Origin: Gammaproteobacteria bacterium
Lineage (GTDB): Bacteria; Pseudomonadota; Gammaproteobacteria; JADZEE01
DNA length: 64,000 bases
NCBI GenBank assembly: GCA_020850735.1
Contig: JADZEE010000031.1
Coordinates: 1-64,000, forward strand
Direction of reading: 5' to 3'
The notes beneath the pieces were generated by a model. The model was not told where the DNA came from, searched no databases, and saw only the letters and a list, made by a program, of their open reading frames with translations. This document shows, in pieces, positions 45,780 through 53,879 of the stretch (its first letter is position 1; each line of letters begins with the position of its first letter). Made by a program: the position numbers and the translations under genes.

Positions 45780-46637
45780 TCACAGCACCAGCAAGTCGAT
45801 CGACGCCACCGTGCCGTAGTCGATGCGGTAGCGTCCGGGCGTCGCCGGCACCGGCGTGCCCAGCGCACCGGTGATGAGCAGCTGCCCCGGTCCCACCGCC
45901 CAGCCGAGCGCGAGCACCTTGTTCACCAGCCAGCGCAGCGCTTCGTACTGGTTACCGAGCGCGGAGTCGGCAGCGCCCGTATGCAGGCGCACGCCGTCCC
46001 GGCTCAGGGTCACCGCGAGCGCATTGAGCGCGGCGACCGGCATGGCGCCGAGCGGTGCGCCCTGCACATACAGCGCGGCGCCGGTGTTCGCGGCGATCAC
46101 GTCGATGCCGGTCAGCGGTGCGCCGGGGGCGTATTGCGTGCGCACCAGCTCCACGACCGGCACGACTGCGCGTACGTAGTGCTGCATCGTCTCGACGTCG
46201 GGGATCGGGGCGGTAACCTCGCGATCGATGACGAAGCCGATCTCGGTCTCGACCACGAGCCCCGGAAAGCGCCCGGCCACCACCGCCGCGCCGCTGTCGA
46301 GCGCCGTGCCGGGATAGAGCACGCCGGCAAACGGTTCGTCCAGACCGAAACGTTGTTGCAGGACGCGGTCCATCAGCCCCGCCTTGAATCCCGCGGGCTC
46401 GCGGCCGGCGAGCGTCGCCATCACGACCAGGCTCGCGATCCGGTAGGCCGCGGCGACGTCGGCGGCCGGCAGCAGGATCGAGGCGTGCGGCAGTGGCTCG
46501 CCCGCGGCGGCGGCGGCCACCAGCGCCGTTGCCACATCCTGTTCGCCGTCGGCCCGCGCGCCCGCGGCCGCCAGCAACAGCGTGGCGGCGACGACCAGCA
46601 GCCGGCGGCGGGCACGGATCCGGGTTCTGAATATCAT
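45780..46637 (-). CDS. Exported 2-keto-4-pentenoate hydratase-like protein (FAH family)
   Basis: The 285-residue protein has the fold and motifs of MhpD/DmpE-type hydratases and 4-oxalocrotonate decarboxylases: GFKAGLM, GVLYPGTALDSGA, VETEIGFVIDREVTA, VVPVVELVRTQY, and GDGVR-like LSRDGVRLHTG, ending ALRWLVNKVLALGWAVGPG and ITGALGTPV. Unusually the N-terminus is a signal peptide: RARRRLLVVAATLLLAAAGA, cleavage after ARA. It should therefore be periplasmic, while family members are cytosolic. Metal ligands Glu/Glu in ETEIGF are present. Together with the ring-cleavage subunits downstream it looks like a catabolic gene; export needs explanation. The ATG at 46635-46637 is used. Confidence 0.83.
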   Translation of the reverse strand: MIFRTRIRARRRLLVVAATLLLAAAGARADGEQDVATALVAAAAAGEPLPHASILLPAADVAAAYRIASLVVMATLAGREPAGFKAGLMDRVLQQRFGLDEPFAGVLYPGTALDSGAAVVAGRFPGLVVETEIGFVIDREVTAPIPDVETMQHYVRAVVPVVELVRTQYAPGAPLTGIDVIAANTGAALYVQGAPLGAMPVAALNALAVTLSRDGVRLHTGAADSALGNQYEALRWLVNKVLALGWAVGPGQLLITGALGTPVPATPGRYRIDYGTVASIDLLVL

Positions 46638-46716
46638 CGGCCGGGTTACGGCGTGGTGACGGAACGACGCACGGGCCGCAAGCCGACGGCGCGCCGGGCG
46701 CGGCTGCGGCGCGGTT

Positions 46717-47220
46717 TCACTCGTCGCGCGAGCGCAGGCGGCTCACGCCGCCGTCGACGTACAGCAGCGGCTCGATCGTGCGCGCGCGCCGGACCTGCTG
46801 GACGACGCCGATGAGAATGTCGTGCGTACCGTAGGTGATGCGCTCGTCGATCTGCACGAACAGGTTGGCCTGGGCGTCGGCAAGAAAGGGCAGTCCGTGC
46901 CAGCCGCTTTCCCAGCGACCGACCGCGAAGCGTTCCTCGCCGTTCGGGGCGCAACTGAAAGCCTCGCTCACCGCGGCATGGCCGACGCCGAGCACGTTGA
47001 CGCACACCGCGTCGACTTCGCGCAGGGCCGCGTAGACGGACCCTGAACGATTTACGCACATGAGCAGCGCCGGCGGTTCCATGGACACCGGCGTCACGGC
47101 GGTCGCGGTCATGCCCATGCGCCCGTCGCGGTGGTTCACGGTCAGGACCATGACGGTGCTGGCCACGGCGCGCAGCGCAAGCCTGAATTGCGCGGCGACG
47201 TCCTGCTCTGGTGTCGACAT
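46717..47220 (-). CDS. Flavin reductase-like FMN-binding protein
   Basis: The 167-residue protein is a flavin reductase (split-barrel) domain: FRLALRAVASTVMVLTVNHR, MGMTATAVTPVSMEPPALLM, CVNRSGSVYAALREVDAVCV and NVLGVGHAAVSEAFS, then GERFAVGRWESG and YGTHDILIG. Such proteins supply reduced FMN/FAD to a partner monooxygenase; no oxygenase is next to it except the ring-cleavage genes downstream. The ATG at 47218-47220 follows GGAGGG by 5 nt, which decides against a 13-residue longer form. It is probably the first gene of the minus-strand operon with the exported hydratase and LigB subunits. Confidence 0.9.
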   Translation of the reverse strand: MSTPEQDVAAQFRLALRAVASTVMVLTVNHRDGRMGMTATAVTPVSMEPPALLMCVNRSGSVYAALREVDAVCVNVLGVGHAAVSEAFSCAPNGEERFAVGRWESGWHGLPFLADAQANLFVQIDERITYGTHDILIGVVQQVRRARTIEPLLYVDGGVSRLRSRDE

Positions 47221-47545
47221 CCGGCCCTCCCCGCCGCTCCGATTGCTCAATGCCATCACGCGCGCCGGGCGGACCGGCCGGAAGCGTGACTCCGATCACA
47301 GCGCACACGCCGGCACTGTCGGATTCGTTGTATCATAACCACAGGCGTCGATGAACGCGTTAATGGTCCGTTCAGGCAGCACAGTTTATCGTGCGTTCCA
47401 TCCGGACTCCGACCACCTCCCCGTCATCCGGGAAGCATGGCCGCCGGCCGGTCGGCGAGCACGATGGGTGTGCGGTATCCACGTGCAGGGTCGGGAAGCA
47501 GCGCCGGGCGGATCCGGCAGGTCCCAGATTGCAGAGAGAGCAGCC
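47221..47545. other. Divergent intergenic region
   Basis: About 325 bp between the flavin reductase and the glycine-zipper gene. An AT-rich stretch lies at about 47320-47345 (TTCGTTGTATCATAACCACA) within otherwise GC-rich DNA, a likely promoter or operator zone. No gene was recognised. Confidence 0.5.
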
Positions 47546-48172
47546 ATGAAGCAAACAAGCAATATGAAGCGAATCGCCTGCGGTGTACTCGTATTCGGGC
47601 TCGGCCTCGCCACCGGTGGTCAGGCGCTGGCGCAGGCCGGGGTGTACGCATACCCCAACGCCAACCAGGACCAGCAACAGCAGTCGAAGGACCGTTTCGA
47701 GTGTCACAACTGGGCCGTGCAGCAGAGCGGTTTCGATCCGACCACGGCGCCGCCGGCGCCGCAGCCCGCGTACGCACCGCCGCCGCCGCCGCCCCAGCAG
47801 CAGCAACAGCCGCAGCAGGGCGGCACCCTGCTCGGTCTGGGCGACGGCGGCATGTTCCGCGGTGGCGGCATGCTCGGCGACGCCGCGACGGGCGCGGGCC
47901 TGGGCGCGGCCGGTGGTGCCATCGCCGGCGACGCGGGTAAGGGCGCGGCCATCGGCGCGGTCGCGGGCACGCTGTTCGGTGCGCTCAGCCGCTCCGGCAG
48001 CAGTGCGCAGCAACAGCCGCAACAGCAGCAGCCGTCCTACGAGCAGCAGGAATATTATCGCCAGCAGCAGGCACAGGCCGATCGCGCCTATATCGAACGC
48101 CAGCAGCTGACCGAGAGCTATCGCCGCGCCTACGGCGCGTGCATGAACGCGCGTAATTACACCGTGCAGTAA
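47546..48172 (+). CDS. Exported glycine-zipper protein with Gln-rich segments
   Basis: The 208-residue protein has a signal peptide (ACGVLVFGLGLATGGQALAQ, cleaved after AQA). It then has YPNANQDQQQQSKDRFECHN and WAVQQSGFDP, a Pro/Gln linker, and a glycine zipper (GAGLGAAGGAIAGDAGKGAA, IGAVAGTLFGAL) followed by Gln-rich ends and YRRAYGACMNARNYTV. Similar YMGG-like Gly-zipper proteins of about 200 residues sit in the envelope; their role is unclear. The ATG at 47546 is preceded by GAGAGAG; an upstream open frame adds no signal. A canonical terminator follows. Confidence 0.82.
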   Translation: MKQTSNMKRIACGVLVFGLGLATGGQALAQAGVYAYPNANQDQQQQSKDRFECHNWAVQQSGFDPTTAPPAPQPAYAPPPPPPQQQQQPQQGGTLLGLGDGGMFRGGGMLGDAATGAGLGAAGGAIAGDAGKGAAIGAVAGTLFGALSRSGSSAQQQPQQQQPSYEQQEYYRQQQAQADRAYIERQQLTESYRRAYGACMNARNYTVQ

Positions 48173-48189
48173 ACCGCCGCGCGCAGACC

Positions 48190-48858
48190 TCACCGGGCCG
48201 CGCGCGAGCGCGGCTTTTTCTTGCCTGCTACGCGCGCCGTCCGCCGACTGAGCTCGATACCGCTGCCGACCGGCAGCAGCACGGAGTCCATGTCCGGATA
48301 GCTGCGAACGTGTCGCTGGTAGGCACGGGCGCGCGCGCGGGTTCCGGCCGGGAAGGTCATGTTGTCGGCGGCGACGAACCCGCCCCGGGCGAGGCGCGGG
48401 TGGACGAGATCGAACACCGGTACGTAGAACCGCTTCCACAAGTCGATCAGGACGAAGTCGAACGGTCCGTCGCAGCGCGCAATCGTCTCGAGCGCGTCGC
48501 CGGCAACGAATTCGACCTGCGCGGCCAGCCCCGCGCGTTCGAGCGCGGACCGGGCGTAGGCCTGCTTGGCGGGCTGCAGATCCAGCGAGATGACCCGCCC
48601 ACCGGTTTCGCGGACGGCCGCCGCCATCCAGATCGTCGAATAGCCATAGGACGTGCCGACCTCGAGCACCCGCCGGGCGTTCGCGCCTCTGGCGAGCAGG
48701 TTCAGGACGCTGCCCGCGGCCGGACCGAGGGGCAGCAGGAACTCGTCGATGCGCTGATCGAATTGCGCGCTGCTCAAGGCCTCCATGACCTCACGCTCGC
48801 GCGCCGCCCGCTGATGGTAGTCGTCCAGCACCGCCTGGATTTTCTTGTCGACGAGCAT
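48190..48858 (-). CDS. SAM-dependent O-methyltransferase
   Basis: The 222-residue class I methyltransferase shows VLNLLARGANARRVLEVGTS, YGYSTIWMA (SAM motif I), GRVISLDLQP, VEFVAGDALETI and FDFVLIDLWKRFYVP. It matches the catechol/caffeoyl-CoA O-methyltransferase family, in which Asp residues near IDLWK bind a metal. The ATG at 48856-48858 has GGAG nearby; a GTG at 48876 is an alternative. The C-terminal KKKPRSRAAR is coded by the DNA that also forms the terminator of the convergent gene. The substrate could be a catechol, fitting the aromatic genes nearby, but that is a guess. Confidence 0.87.
   Translation of the reverse strand: MLVDKKIQAVLDDYHQRAAREREVMEALSSAQFDQRIDEFLLPLGPAAGSVLNLLARGANARRVLEVGTSYGYSTIWMAAAVRETGGRVISLDLQPAKQAYARSALERAGLAAQVEFVAGDALETIARCDGPFDFVLIDLWKRFYVPVFDLVHPRLARGGFVAADNMTFPAGTRARARAYQRHVRSYPDMDSVLLPVGSGIELSRRTARVAGKKKPRSRAAR
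48197..48219 (+). terminator. Canonical Rho-independent terminator
   Basis: GCCGCGC-GCGA-GCGCGGC forms a perfect 7-bp stem with a 4-nt loop, followed by TTTTT. It ends the glycine-zipper gene 25 bp past the stop while lying within the last codons of the convergent methyltransferase gene. Confidence 0.8.
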
Positions 48859-48872
48859 TGCTGTGCGCTCCG

Positions 48873-49372
48873 TCACGATGACCGGCACGTGGCCCGGATC
48901 CGCGCGGCAAGCGCGGTGACGTCGGGGACCGGCCCGCTGTTGTCGACCGTCATGGTACGCGCCTGCTCGATATCGTCGAGCGGCTCGCGCCGATCTCACC
49001 GCGCGCGAGCACCGCCCCGAGCAGTGCGTCCTGTGCGAACTGCCGCATCCTGACCGCGTACTCGGGTACCGGTCCGTCGCCGTTGCAACGCGGCGCGTCC
49101 GGGGTACCCGTGATCGTGACGACGCCCAGGTACAGCTGCGGCGCGAACCGCCGGTTGAGCGACAGTTCTTCGCGACAGTAATGCGCGCGTCGCTCGAGCG
49201 TGGAGAAATCGACGAAACCCAGGTTGACCGGCTTCTTGAACTCGTAGGCGTAGCGACCCGTGAGCAGGACGAGCGAGATGTGCGTTTCAATGATCCGCGC
49301 GCTCGCCGCGGCCTGGTCGAGCGCGCCGGACGCGGCGAGTGTCTCGATCAGGGTCCGCAGCAACTCACTCAT
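48873..49372 (-). pseudogene. Internally deleted phosphotransferase/AAA kinase fusion
   Basis: From ATG 49370-49372 the frame gives ARIIETHISLVLLTGRYAYE, FKKPVNLGFVDFSTLERRAH, YCREELSLNRRFAPQLYLGV and YAVRMRQFAQDALLG. This is the N-terminal kinase-like half of the bifunctional aminoglycoside phosphotransferase/ATP-binding protein of about 520 residues. After LARGEIGA a different frame contains REPLDDIEQARTMTVDNSGP and VTALAARIRA, resembling the C-terminus of the same protein, and stops at 48873. Thus both ends are kept and about 330 residues, including the P-loop ATPase, are lost, with a frameshift. It is a pseudogene directly upstream of the methyltransferase. Confidence 0.75.
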
Positions 49373-49444
49373 GCGTGGGGCCGCCCGCGTCGCCGTTGCG
49401 CCGGCGGCTTCAAGACGGGTGCCGATCCGGCCGCTATAGCGCGC

Positions 49445-50803
49445 ATGCAACCTCTCCCCTGCTCACCAGCGCCGGCCGGGGAAGTACTCACCGGCGTCCG
49501 GCTCGGCGCACCGATTTCGCTGGATAATCATAGATTTGCCAGCGACGACGGCCAGCAGCAGCTCAACGGTGTCATCGCCACGCTGGCGTACCGGCACGGC
49601 GCCGTGGTGAGCCGTTTTCGTGATTACGAGCTCGCGACGGCGTTCCAGCCGATCGTCAGCTTCGCCCACCAGCGTCCGGTCGGCTGCGAGGCCCTGGTCC
49701 GGGCGAAGGACACCGGTGGCGACCCCGTCGCGCCGGGAGTGCTGTTCGATTCGGTGACCCGCACCAGCGATTCGGTCCTGCTCGACCGCCTGTGCCGGGG
49801 ACTTCACGTGGCCAATTTCCGCGCCCTGGGCGACCAGGACTGGCTGTTTCTCAACGTCAATCCGCGCGTCGTCAGCGAGGGACCACGCCACGGCAGCTTC
49901 TTCAGGGATCTGCTCGATCATTTCGGTATCGCGCCGCACCAGGTGGTCATCGAGTTACTGGAAACCGCCATTACCAATGAACAGGCACTGACCGAGACAG
50001 TCGACTATTACCGTGACCTCGGCTGCATGCTGGCGCTCGATGACTTCGGCGCCGGGCACTCCAATTTCGATCGCATCTGGCGCCTGCAGCCGGAGATCAT
50101 CAAGCTCGACCGCCAGATGCTCGCTGACGCCACTCGCATCGATGTCGTCCGCCGCAGCCTGCCCAATCTGGTCGCACTGCTGCACGAGGCCGGTTGCATC
50201 GTGCTCGCCGAAGGCATCGAAACCGAAGACGAGGCGCTGGTCGCCATGGAAGCGGGGGTGGACCTCGCCCAGGGCTATCTGTTCGGCCGCCCCGCGCCCA
50301 TATCCGCGCCGGCGCCGCTGAACCTCGCGGTATGCCACGAGGTGCTGCAGCGCTTCCGCGACAATACCAGTACCGACCAGCGCCGCGACCAGCTGCGCAT
50401 GGCCGGGTACATCGGCGTGTTCAACGAGGTCGCCCGCCACATCGGTGCCGGCGCCGAACCGGCGGCCGTGGTCGACGACCTGTTCGCCCTGCCCGCCGCC
50501 CTGCGCTTTTACCTGCTCGACGGCGACGGCGCCCAGACCGGCCACAACTTCATTCCTGTGCTGCAGCAACGGTCGGTCGACCGGCGCCTGCGCCCTCTCG
50601 CCCAGGTCAAGGGCGCCAACTGGTACCACCGCAGCTACTTCCGCAAGGCACTGCAACACCCGGGCGAGGTACAGATCACCAGCCCCTACCTGTCGCTGCC
50701 CGATGCCACCATGTGCGTCACCCTGTCCACGACCGTGACCTGCTGCGGCGAGCTGCGCGTGCTGTGCCTGGACCTCGCCGTGCCCGGGTCGGGCGCCGCG
50801 TGA
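49445..50803 (+). CDS. EAL-domain c-di-GMP phosphodiesterase with C-terminal PAS/Cache-like domain
   Basis: The 452-residue cytoplasmic protein has a complete EAL domain: CEALVRAKD, FLNVNPRV, VVIELLETAI, LALDDFGAGHSNFD, IIKLDRQML, VLAEGIETEDE and AQGYLFGRPAP. The Glu, Asn, Asp-Asp, Lys and Gln residues needed for catalysis are kept, so it should hydrolyse c-di-GMP. A C-terminal domain of about 150 residues (LRFYLLDGDGAQTGHNFIP, WYHRSYFRKAL, LSTTVTCCGELRVLC) resembles a Cache/PAS sensor fold, as in Bacillus YkuI. There is no transmembrane helix. The ATG at 49445 starts near the EAL protein's N-terminal helix. It stands alone between the kinase relic and the LysR gene. Confidence 0.92.
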   Translation: MQPLPCSPAPAGEVLTGVRLGAPISLDNHRFASDDGQQQLNGVIATLAYRHGAVVSRFRDYELATAFQPIVSFAHQRPVGCEALVRAKDTGGDPVAPGVLFDSVTRTSDSVLLDRLCRGLHVANFRALGDQDWLFLNVNPRVVSEGPRHGSFFRDLLDHFGIAPHQVVIELLETAITNEQALTETVDYYRDLGCMLALDDFGAGHSNFDRIWRLQPEIIKLDRQMLADATRIDVVRRSLPNLVALLHEAGCIVLAEGIETEDEALVAMEAGVDLAQGYLFGRPAPISAPAPLNLAVCHEVLQRFRDNTSTDQRRDQLRMAGYIGVFNEVARHIGAGAEPAAVVDDLFALPAALRFYLLDGDGAQTGHNFIPVLQQRSVDRRLRPLAQVKGANWYHRSYFRKALQHPGEVQITSPYLSLPDATMCVTLSTTVTCCGELRVLCLDLAVPGSGAA

Positions 50804-50805
50804 GC

Positions 50806-50834
50806 GGGCGCGACGCCGGCGTCTGATCGCGCCC
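50806..50834. terminator. Hairpin after the EAL gene
   Basis: GGGCGCGA and TCGCGCCC pair around a 13-nt loop, starting 2 bp after the stop at 50803. The loop itself contains a GACGCCGGCGTC palindrome overlapping one arm. No T-run, so it is only a moderate terminator candidate. Confidence 0.4.
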
Positions 50835-50949
50835 CGGCGGTGTGCGCCGCGCAGGCGGCCACCGCGACGACGCCACCGCGCCGGCGGCGGTCTGCGGGTT
50901 CCGGGCACGGCGGTCGTGGCCGCCGCGTACGACCCGAGGCCGGCGAGCC

Positions 50950-51849
50950 TCATGCCGGCGCGGCGACGGGCGGGTGTTGCGTGCCGCCCGCGAACAGCGC
51001 CGCATCACGCTCGAACTGCGCAGCCAGCCAGTCCGCCAGCGCCCGCACTCGCGCCGTCCGTTTGAGATCGGCGTGCAGGATCAGCCACACCTCGCGCAAC
51101 GACACCGGCGCGCCGAGGCGCCGGAGATCGGGGTCGACGTCCGCGAGGTAGCAGGGCAGCAGCGCGACACCCAGGCCGGCGCGCACCGCCTCCAGGGACA
51201 GCACGCCGACACTGGCACGCAGAACGACCGGCGCGCCGGGATAACGGCGCGCGACCCATTGTGCCTCCGGCAGGTGGGCATACCGATCCTCGTACCGGAT
51301 CCACGGCAGTTGCGCCGGATCCGCGCCCGCACGGGCGGTCAGCTCGCGGCCTGCGTAGACGGCATAGGCGAGACGCGCGAGCCGGCGCGTCACCACGCCG
51401 CCACCTTCCGGCCGGGACATGCGCAGCGCGAGATCGGCCTCGCGCCGGGAGAGGTTCAGGTGGCTGGTGTCGGCAACCAACTCGAGGACGATGTCCGGGT
51501 AGCGGACCCTGAAGTCGCCGAGGCGCGGGACGAGGTAGCCGCACAGCAGCGCGTTCACGGAAGTCATGCGCACGCTGCCCCACAGCGCGCCGTCGCGGCC
51601 ACCGATGGCCTGCTCCAGCGCCAGCATCTCCTGTTCGATGGCTTCGGCGCGCTGCAACGCCACCTCGCCCGCCGCCGTCGGCACGAGCCGGCCGTCGATC
51701 CGGTCGAACAGGCGCGCCCCGAGGGTGCGTTCGCTGGCCGCCAGGCGGCGCGCCACCGTCGTGGCGTCGGCCGACACTGCGCGGGCAGCCGCGGCCAGGG
51801 TGCCCCCGCGCGCGGCCGCGAGCACGTAGCGCAGATCGATCCAGTTCAT
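50950..51849 (-). CDS. LysR-type transcriptional regulator
   Basis: The 299-residue LysR protein begins MNWIDLRYVLAAARGGTLAA with the winged helix (AARAVSADATTVARRLAASE, RTLGARLFDR). The effector domain follows (SVRMTSVNALLCGYLVPRLG, DFRVRYPDIVLEL, LALRMSRPEGG). This is a subgroup with R-E-A-D and L-S-R-R-E elements often found beside glutathione transferases. The ATG at 51847-51849 is used since homology starts there. It is divergent from the GST/hydroquinone reductase operon (start 52008) with about 160 bp between them, so it most likely controls that operon in response to a substrate. Confidence 0.93.
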   Translation of the reverse strand: MNWIDLRYVLAAARGGTLAAAARAVSADATTVARRLAASERTLGARLFDRIDGRLVPTAAGEVALQRAEAIEQEMLALEQAIGGRDGALWGSVRMTSVNALLCGYLVPRLGDFRVRYPDIVLELVADTSHLNLSRREADLALRMSRPEGGGVVTRRLARLAYAVYAGRELTARAGADPAQLPWIRYEDRYAHLPEAQWVARRYPGAPVVLRASVGVLSLEAVRAGLGVALLPCYLADVDPDLRRLGAPVSLREVWLILHADLKRTARVRALADWLAAQFERDAALFAGGTQHPPVAAPA

Positions 51850-52007
51850 CGTGGTCCTGGCAGAAGGGCTGCAGGTATGCAGGTTTGCCATGCGATCCTA
51901 ACGATTCATTCGGCGTCTGTGCAGGGGGTATGCTCACTCCCGTCGAGCCCGGCCCCGTGGGGCGCGGGCGCAGTCACGTCTTGCGGACGAATCCAGGAGT
52001 CGCAACC

Positions 52008-52799
52008 ATGATCGAGCTGTACACCCACCCGATGTCGCCGTGCGCGCAGAAGGTACGCATCGTACTGGCGGAAAAGCGTCTGCCCTGGACCGCGCGCCCG
52101 GTCGATCTGCCGCGCAAGCAGAACCTCGAGCCCTGGTACCTGAAGCTGAACAAGCTGGGGGTCGTACCGACCCTGGTCGACGACGGCCTGCCGGTCATCG
52201 AGTCCTCGATCATTTGCGAATATCTCGAGGATGCCTATCCCGCGGTGCGGCTACGCCCCGCCGATCCGCACGCCAGCGCGGCCATGCGATTCTGGATGAA
52301 GCAGGTCGACGGCAAGCTGCACCCGGCCTGCGGCACGCTGCAATGGCCGCTGGTGATGCGTCCGGGACTGCTGGCCATGCCGGAAAGCGAACAGCGACGC
52401 CTGCTGGAGCTCATCGTCGAACGTGAACGGCGGGAGCGACAGAAGCGTCTGCTCGAGCACGGCATCGATGCGCCCGACGTCGTCAATGCCGTGCGCACCT
52501 ACCAGCAGATCATCGCCGACATGGAGACCGCGCTGGGCGCGCATCCCTGGATAGTCGGCGCGGAATTCACACTCGCCGACTGTGCGCTGGCGCCGTATTT
52601 CCAGACCCTGCTCCAGTTCGGCTGGACGGCGCTGTACGCACGGTGCCCGCGGGTGGCCGACTGGTACGAGCGGGTGCAGGCCAGACCGTCCTATATCAGC
52701 GGCGTCGCCGCGGAATTCCCCGAGCCGGTGCGCGCGGATCTGCGCCACAAGGGTGCCGAGGCCTGGCCCAAGATCGCCCGTCACCTGGAGACGGCGTGA
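52008..52799 (+). CDS. Glutathione S-transferase
   Basis: The 263-residue GST has YTHPMSPCAQKVRIVLAEKR at residues 4-23, in which Ser10 and Cys12 stand in the position of the catalytic SxC of zeta-like/hydroquinone dehalogenase GSTs. It then has PEWY-like LEPWYLKLNKLGVVPTLVDD, VIESSIICEYLED and a helical C-terminal domain (WIVGAEFTLADCALAPYF). It binds glutathione in the cytoplasm. AGGAG precedes the ATG at 52008. Its stop overlaps the GTG start of glutathionyl-hydroquinone reductase, so the two act together; a role in dehalogenating a hydroquinone or adding glutathione to an aromatic is plausible. Confidence 0.9.
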   Translation: MIELYTHPMSPCAQKVRIVLAEKRLPWTARPVDLPRKQNLEPWYLKLNKLGVVPTLVDDGLPVIESSIICEYLEDAYPAVRLRPADPHASAAMRFWMKQVDGKLHPACGTLQWPLVMRPGLLAMPESEQRRLLELIVERERRERQKRLLEHGIDAPDVVNAVRTYQQIIADMETALGAHPWIVGAEFTLADCALAPYFQTLLQFGWTALYARCPRVADWYERVQARPSYISGVAAEFPEPVRADLRHKGAEAWPKIARHLETA

Positions 52800-53806
52800 G
52801 CGACGCGTACCGGGCCGCGCCGACGCCGCTGCGCGACGACCACGTTACCGACGCCGGCGGCGCCTTCGTGCGCCCACCTTCGCGTTTTCGCAACTGGGTC
52901 ACCGCGGACGGTCGCCCCGGCCCGCAGGGACAAGGCGGATTTCGCGCCGAACCCGGCCGCTACCACCTGTACGCGGCGCTCATCTGCCCGTGGGCGCAGC
53001 GCACGCTCATCCTGCGCCAGCTCAAGCAGCTCCAGGATGTCGTGTCCGTGTCCATCGTCTTGCCGCAGCGCGGCCCGCAGGGCTGGGAATTCGGCGCAAT
53101 GCGCGGCTGCTCGCCCGACGTCGTCAACGGCGAGCGCTACCTGCGCGACGTCTACCTGCGGGCCGAGCCGCACTACGACGGTCGCGTCACAGTGCCGGTG
53201 CTCTGGGATCGCGAACGGGCCACGATCGTCAACAACGAATCGGCCGACATCGTCCGCATGCTGAACAGCGCTTTCGATGCCTACACGCCGGTCGCCACGG
53301 ATTTCTATCCGCCCGCATTGCGCGCCGGCATCGACGCAGTCAACGACATGGTCTACGAGCAGCTCAACAACGGTGTGTACCGGGCCGGCCTGGCACGTTC
53401 GCAAACCGCCTACGAACACGCCTACGACGCGGTGTTCTCGGCGCTCGACGGGCTCGAAGCGCGCCTGGCATCGCAGCGCTACCTGGTCGGGACGACGATC
53501 ACCGAGGCCGACTGGCGGCTGTTTCCCACGCTCGTGCGCTTCGACGCCGTGTACCACACGCTGTTCAAGTGCAACGCGCGCCGGCTCGTGGATTATCCGA
53601 ACCTGTGGGCTTACACGCGCGAGCTCTACCAGTGGCCGGGCATCGCGGCAACCGTCGACCTGGAGCACATCAAGCTCGGCTACTGGCGGAGCGGGGAACG
53701 TAATCCCAACGGGATCGTTCCCAAGGGCCCGGAGCTCGACCTGTGCCGCGCCCACGGCCGCGACCGTCTGCCCGCGGGCGACACGGCCGACCCGCGGTCG
53801 TCCTGA
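52796..53806 (+). CDS. Glutathionyl-hydroquinone reductase (Xi-class GST)
   Basis: The 336-residue protein has the Xi-class features: GRYHLYAALICPWAQRTLIL with the catalytic Cys, WEFGAMRGCSPD, VPVLWDRERATIVNNESADI, VRMLNSAF, DAVYHTLFKCNARRLVDYPN and LEHIKLGYWRS, and a C-terminal GIVPKGPELD. It reduces glutathionyl-(hydro)quinones with glutathione, as PcpF and YqjG do, repairing by-products of chlorinated-quinone metabolism. The start is the GTG at 52796 that overlaps the stop of the GST gene (GTGA), since no ATG fits. Coupling to a GST next to it matches the PcpC/PcpF pairing. It is followed by a GntR gene 73 bp away. Confidence 0.94.
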   Translation: MSDAYRAAPTPLRDDHVTDAGGAFVRPPSRFRNWVTADGRPGPQGQGGFRAEPGRYHLYAALICPWAQRTLILRQLKQLQDVVSVSIVLPQRGPQGWEFGAMRGCSPDVVNGERYLRDVYLRAEPHYDGRVTVPVLWDRERATIVNNESADIVRMLNSAFDAYTPVATDFYPPALRAGIDAVNDMVYEQLNNGVYRAGLARSQTAYEHAYDAVFSALDGLEARLASQRYLVGTTITEADWRLFPTLVRFDAVYHTLFKCNARRLVDYPNLWAYTRELYQWPGIAATVDLEHIKLGYWRSGERNPNGIVPKGPELDLCRAHGRDRLPAGDTADPRSS

Positions 53807-53879
53807 ACCGCGACCGGCTCCCGTGCGCCGGGGTGGCTATGCTACCGTGACCGGCAATCACCACGCCCGACCGCCGCCC

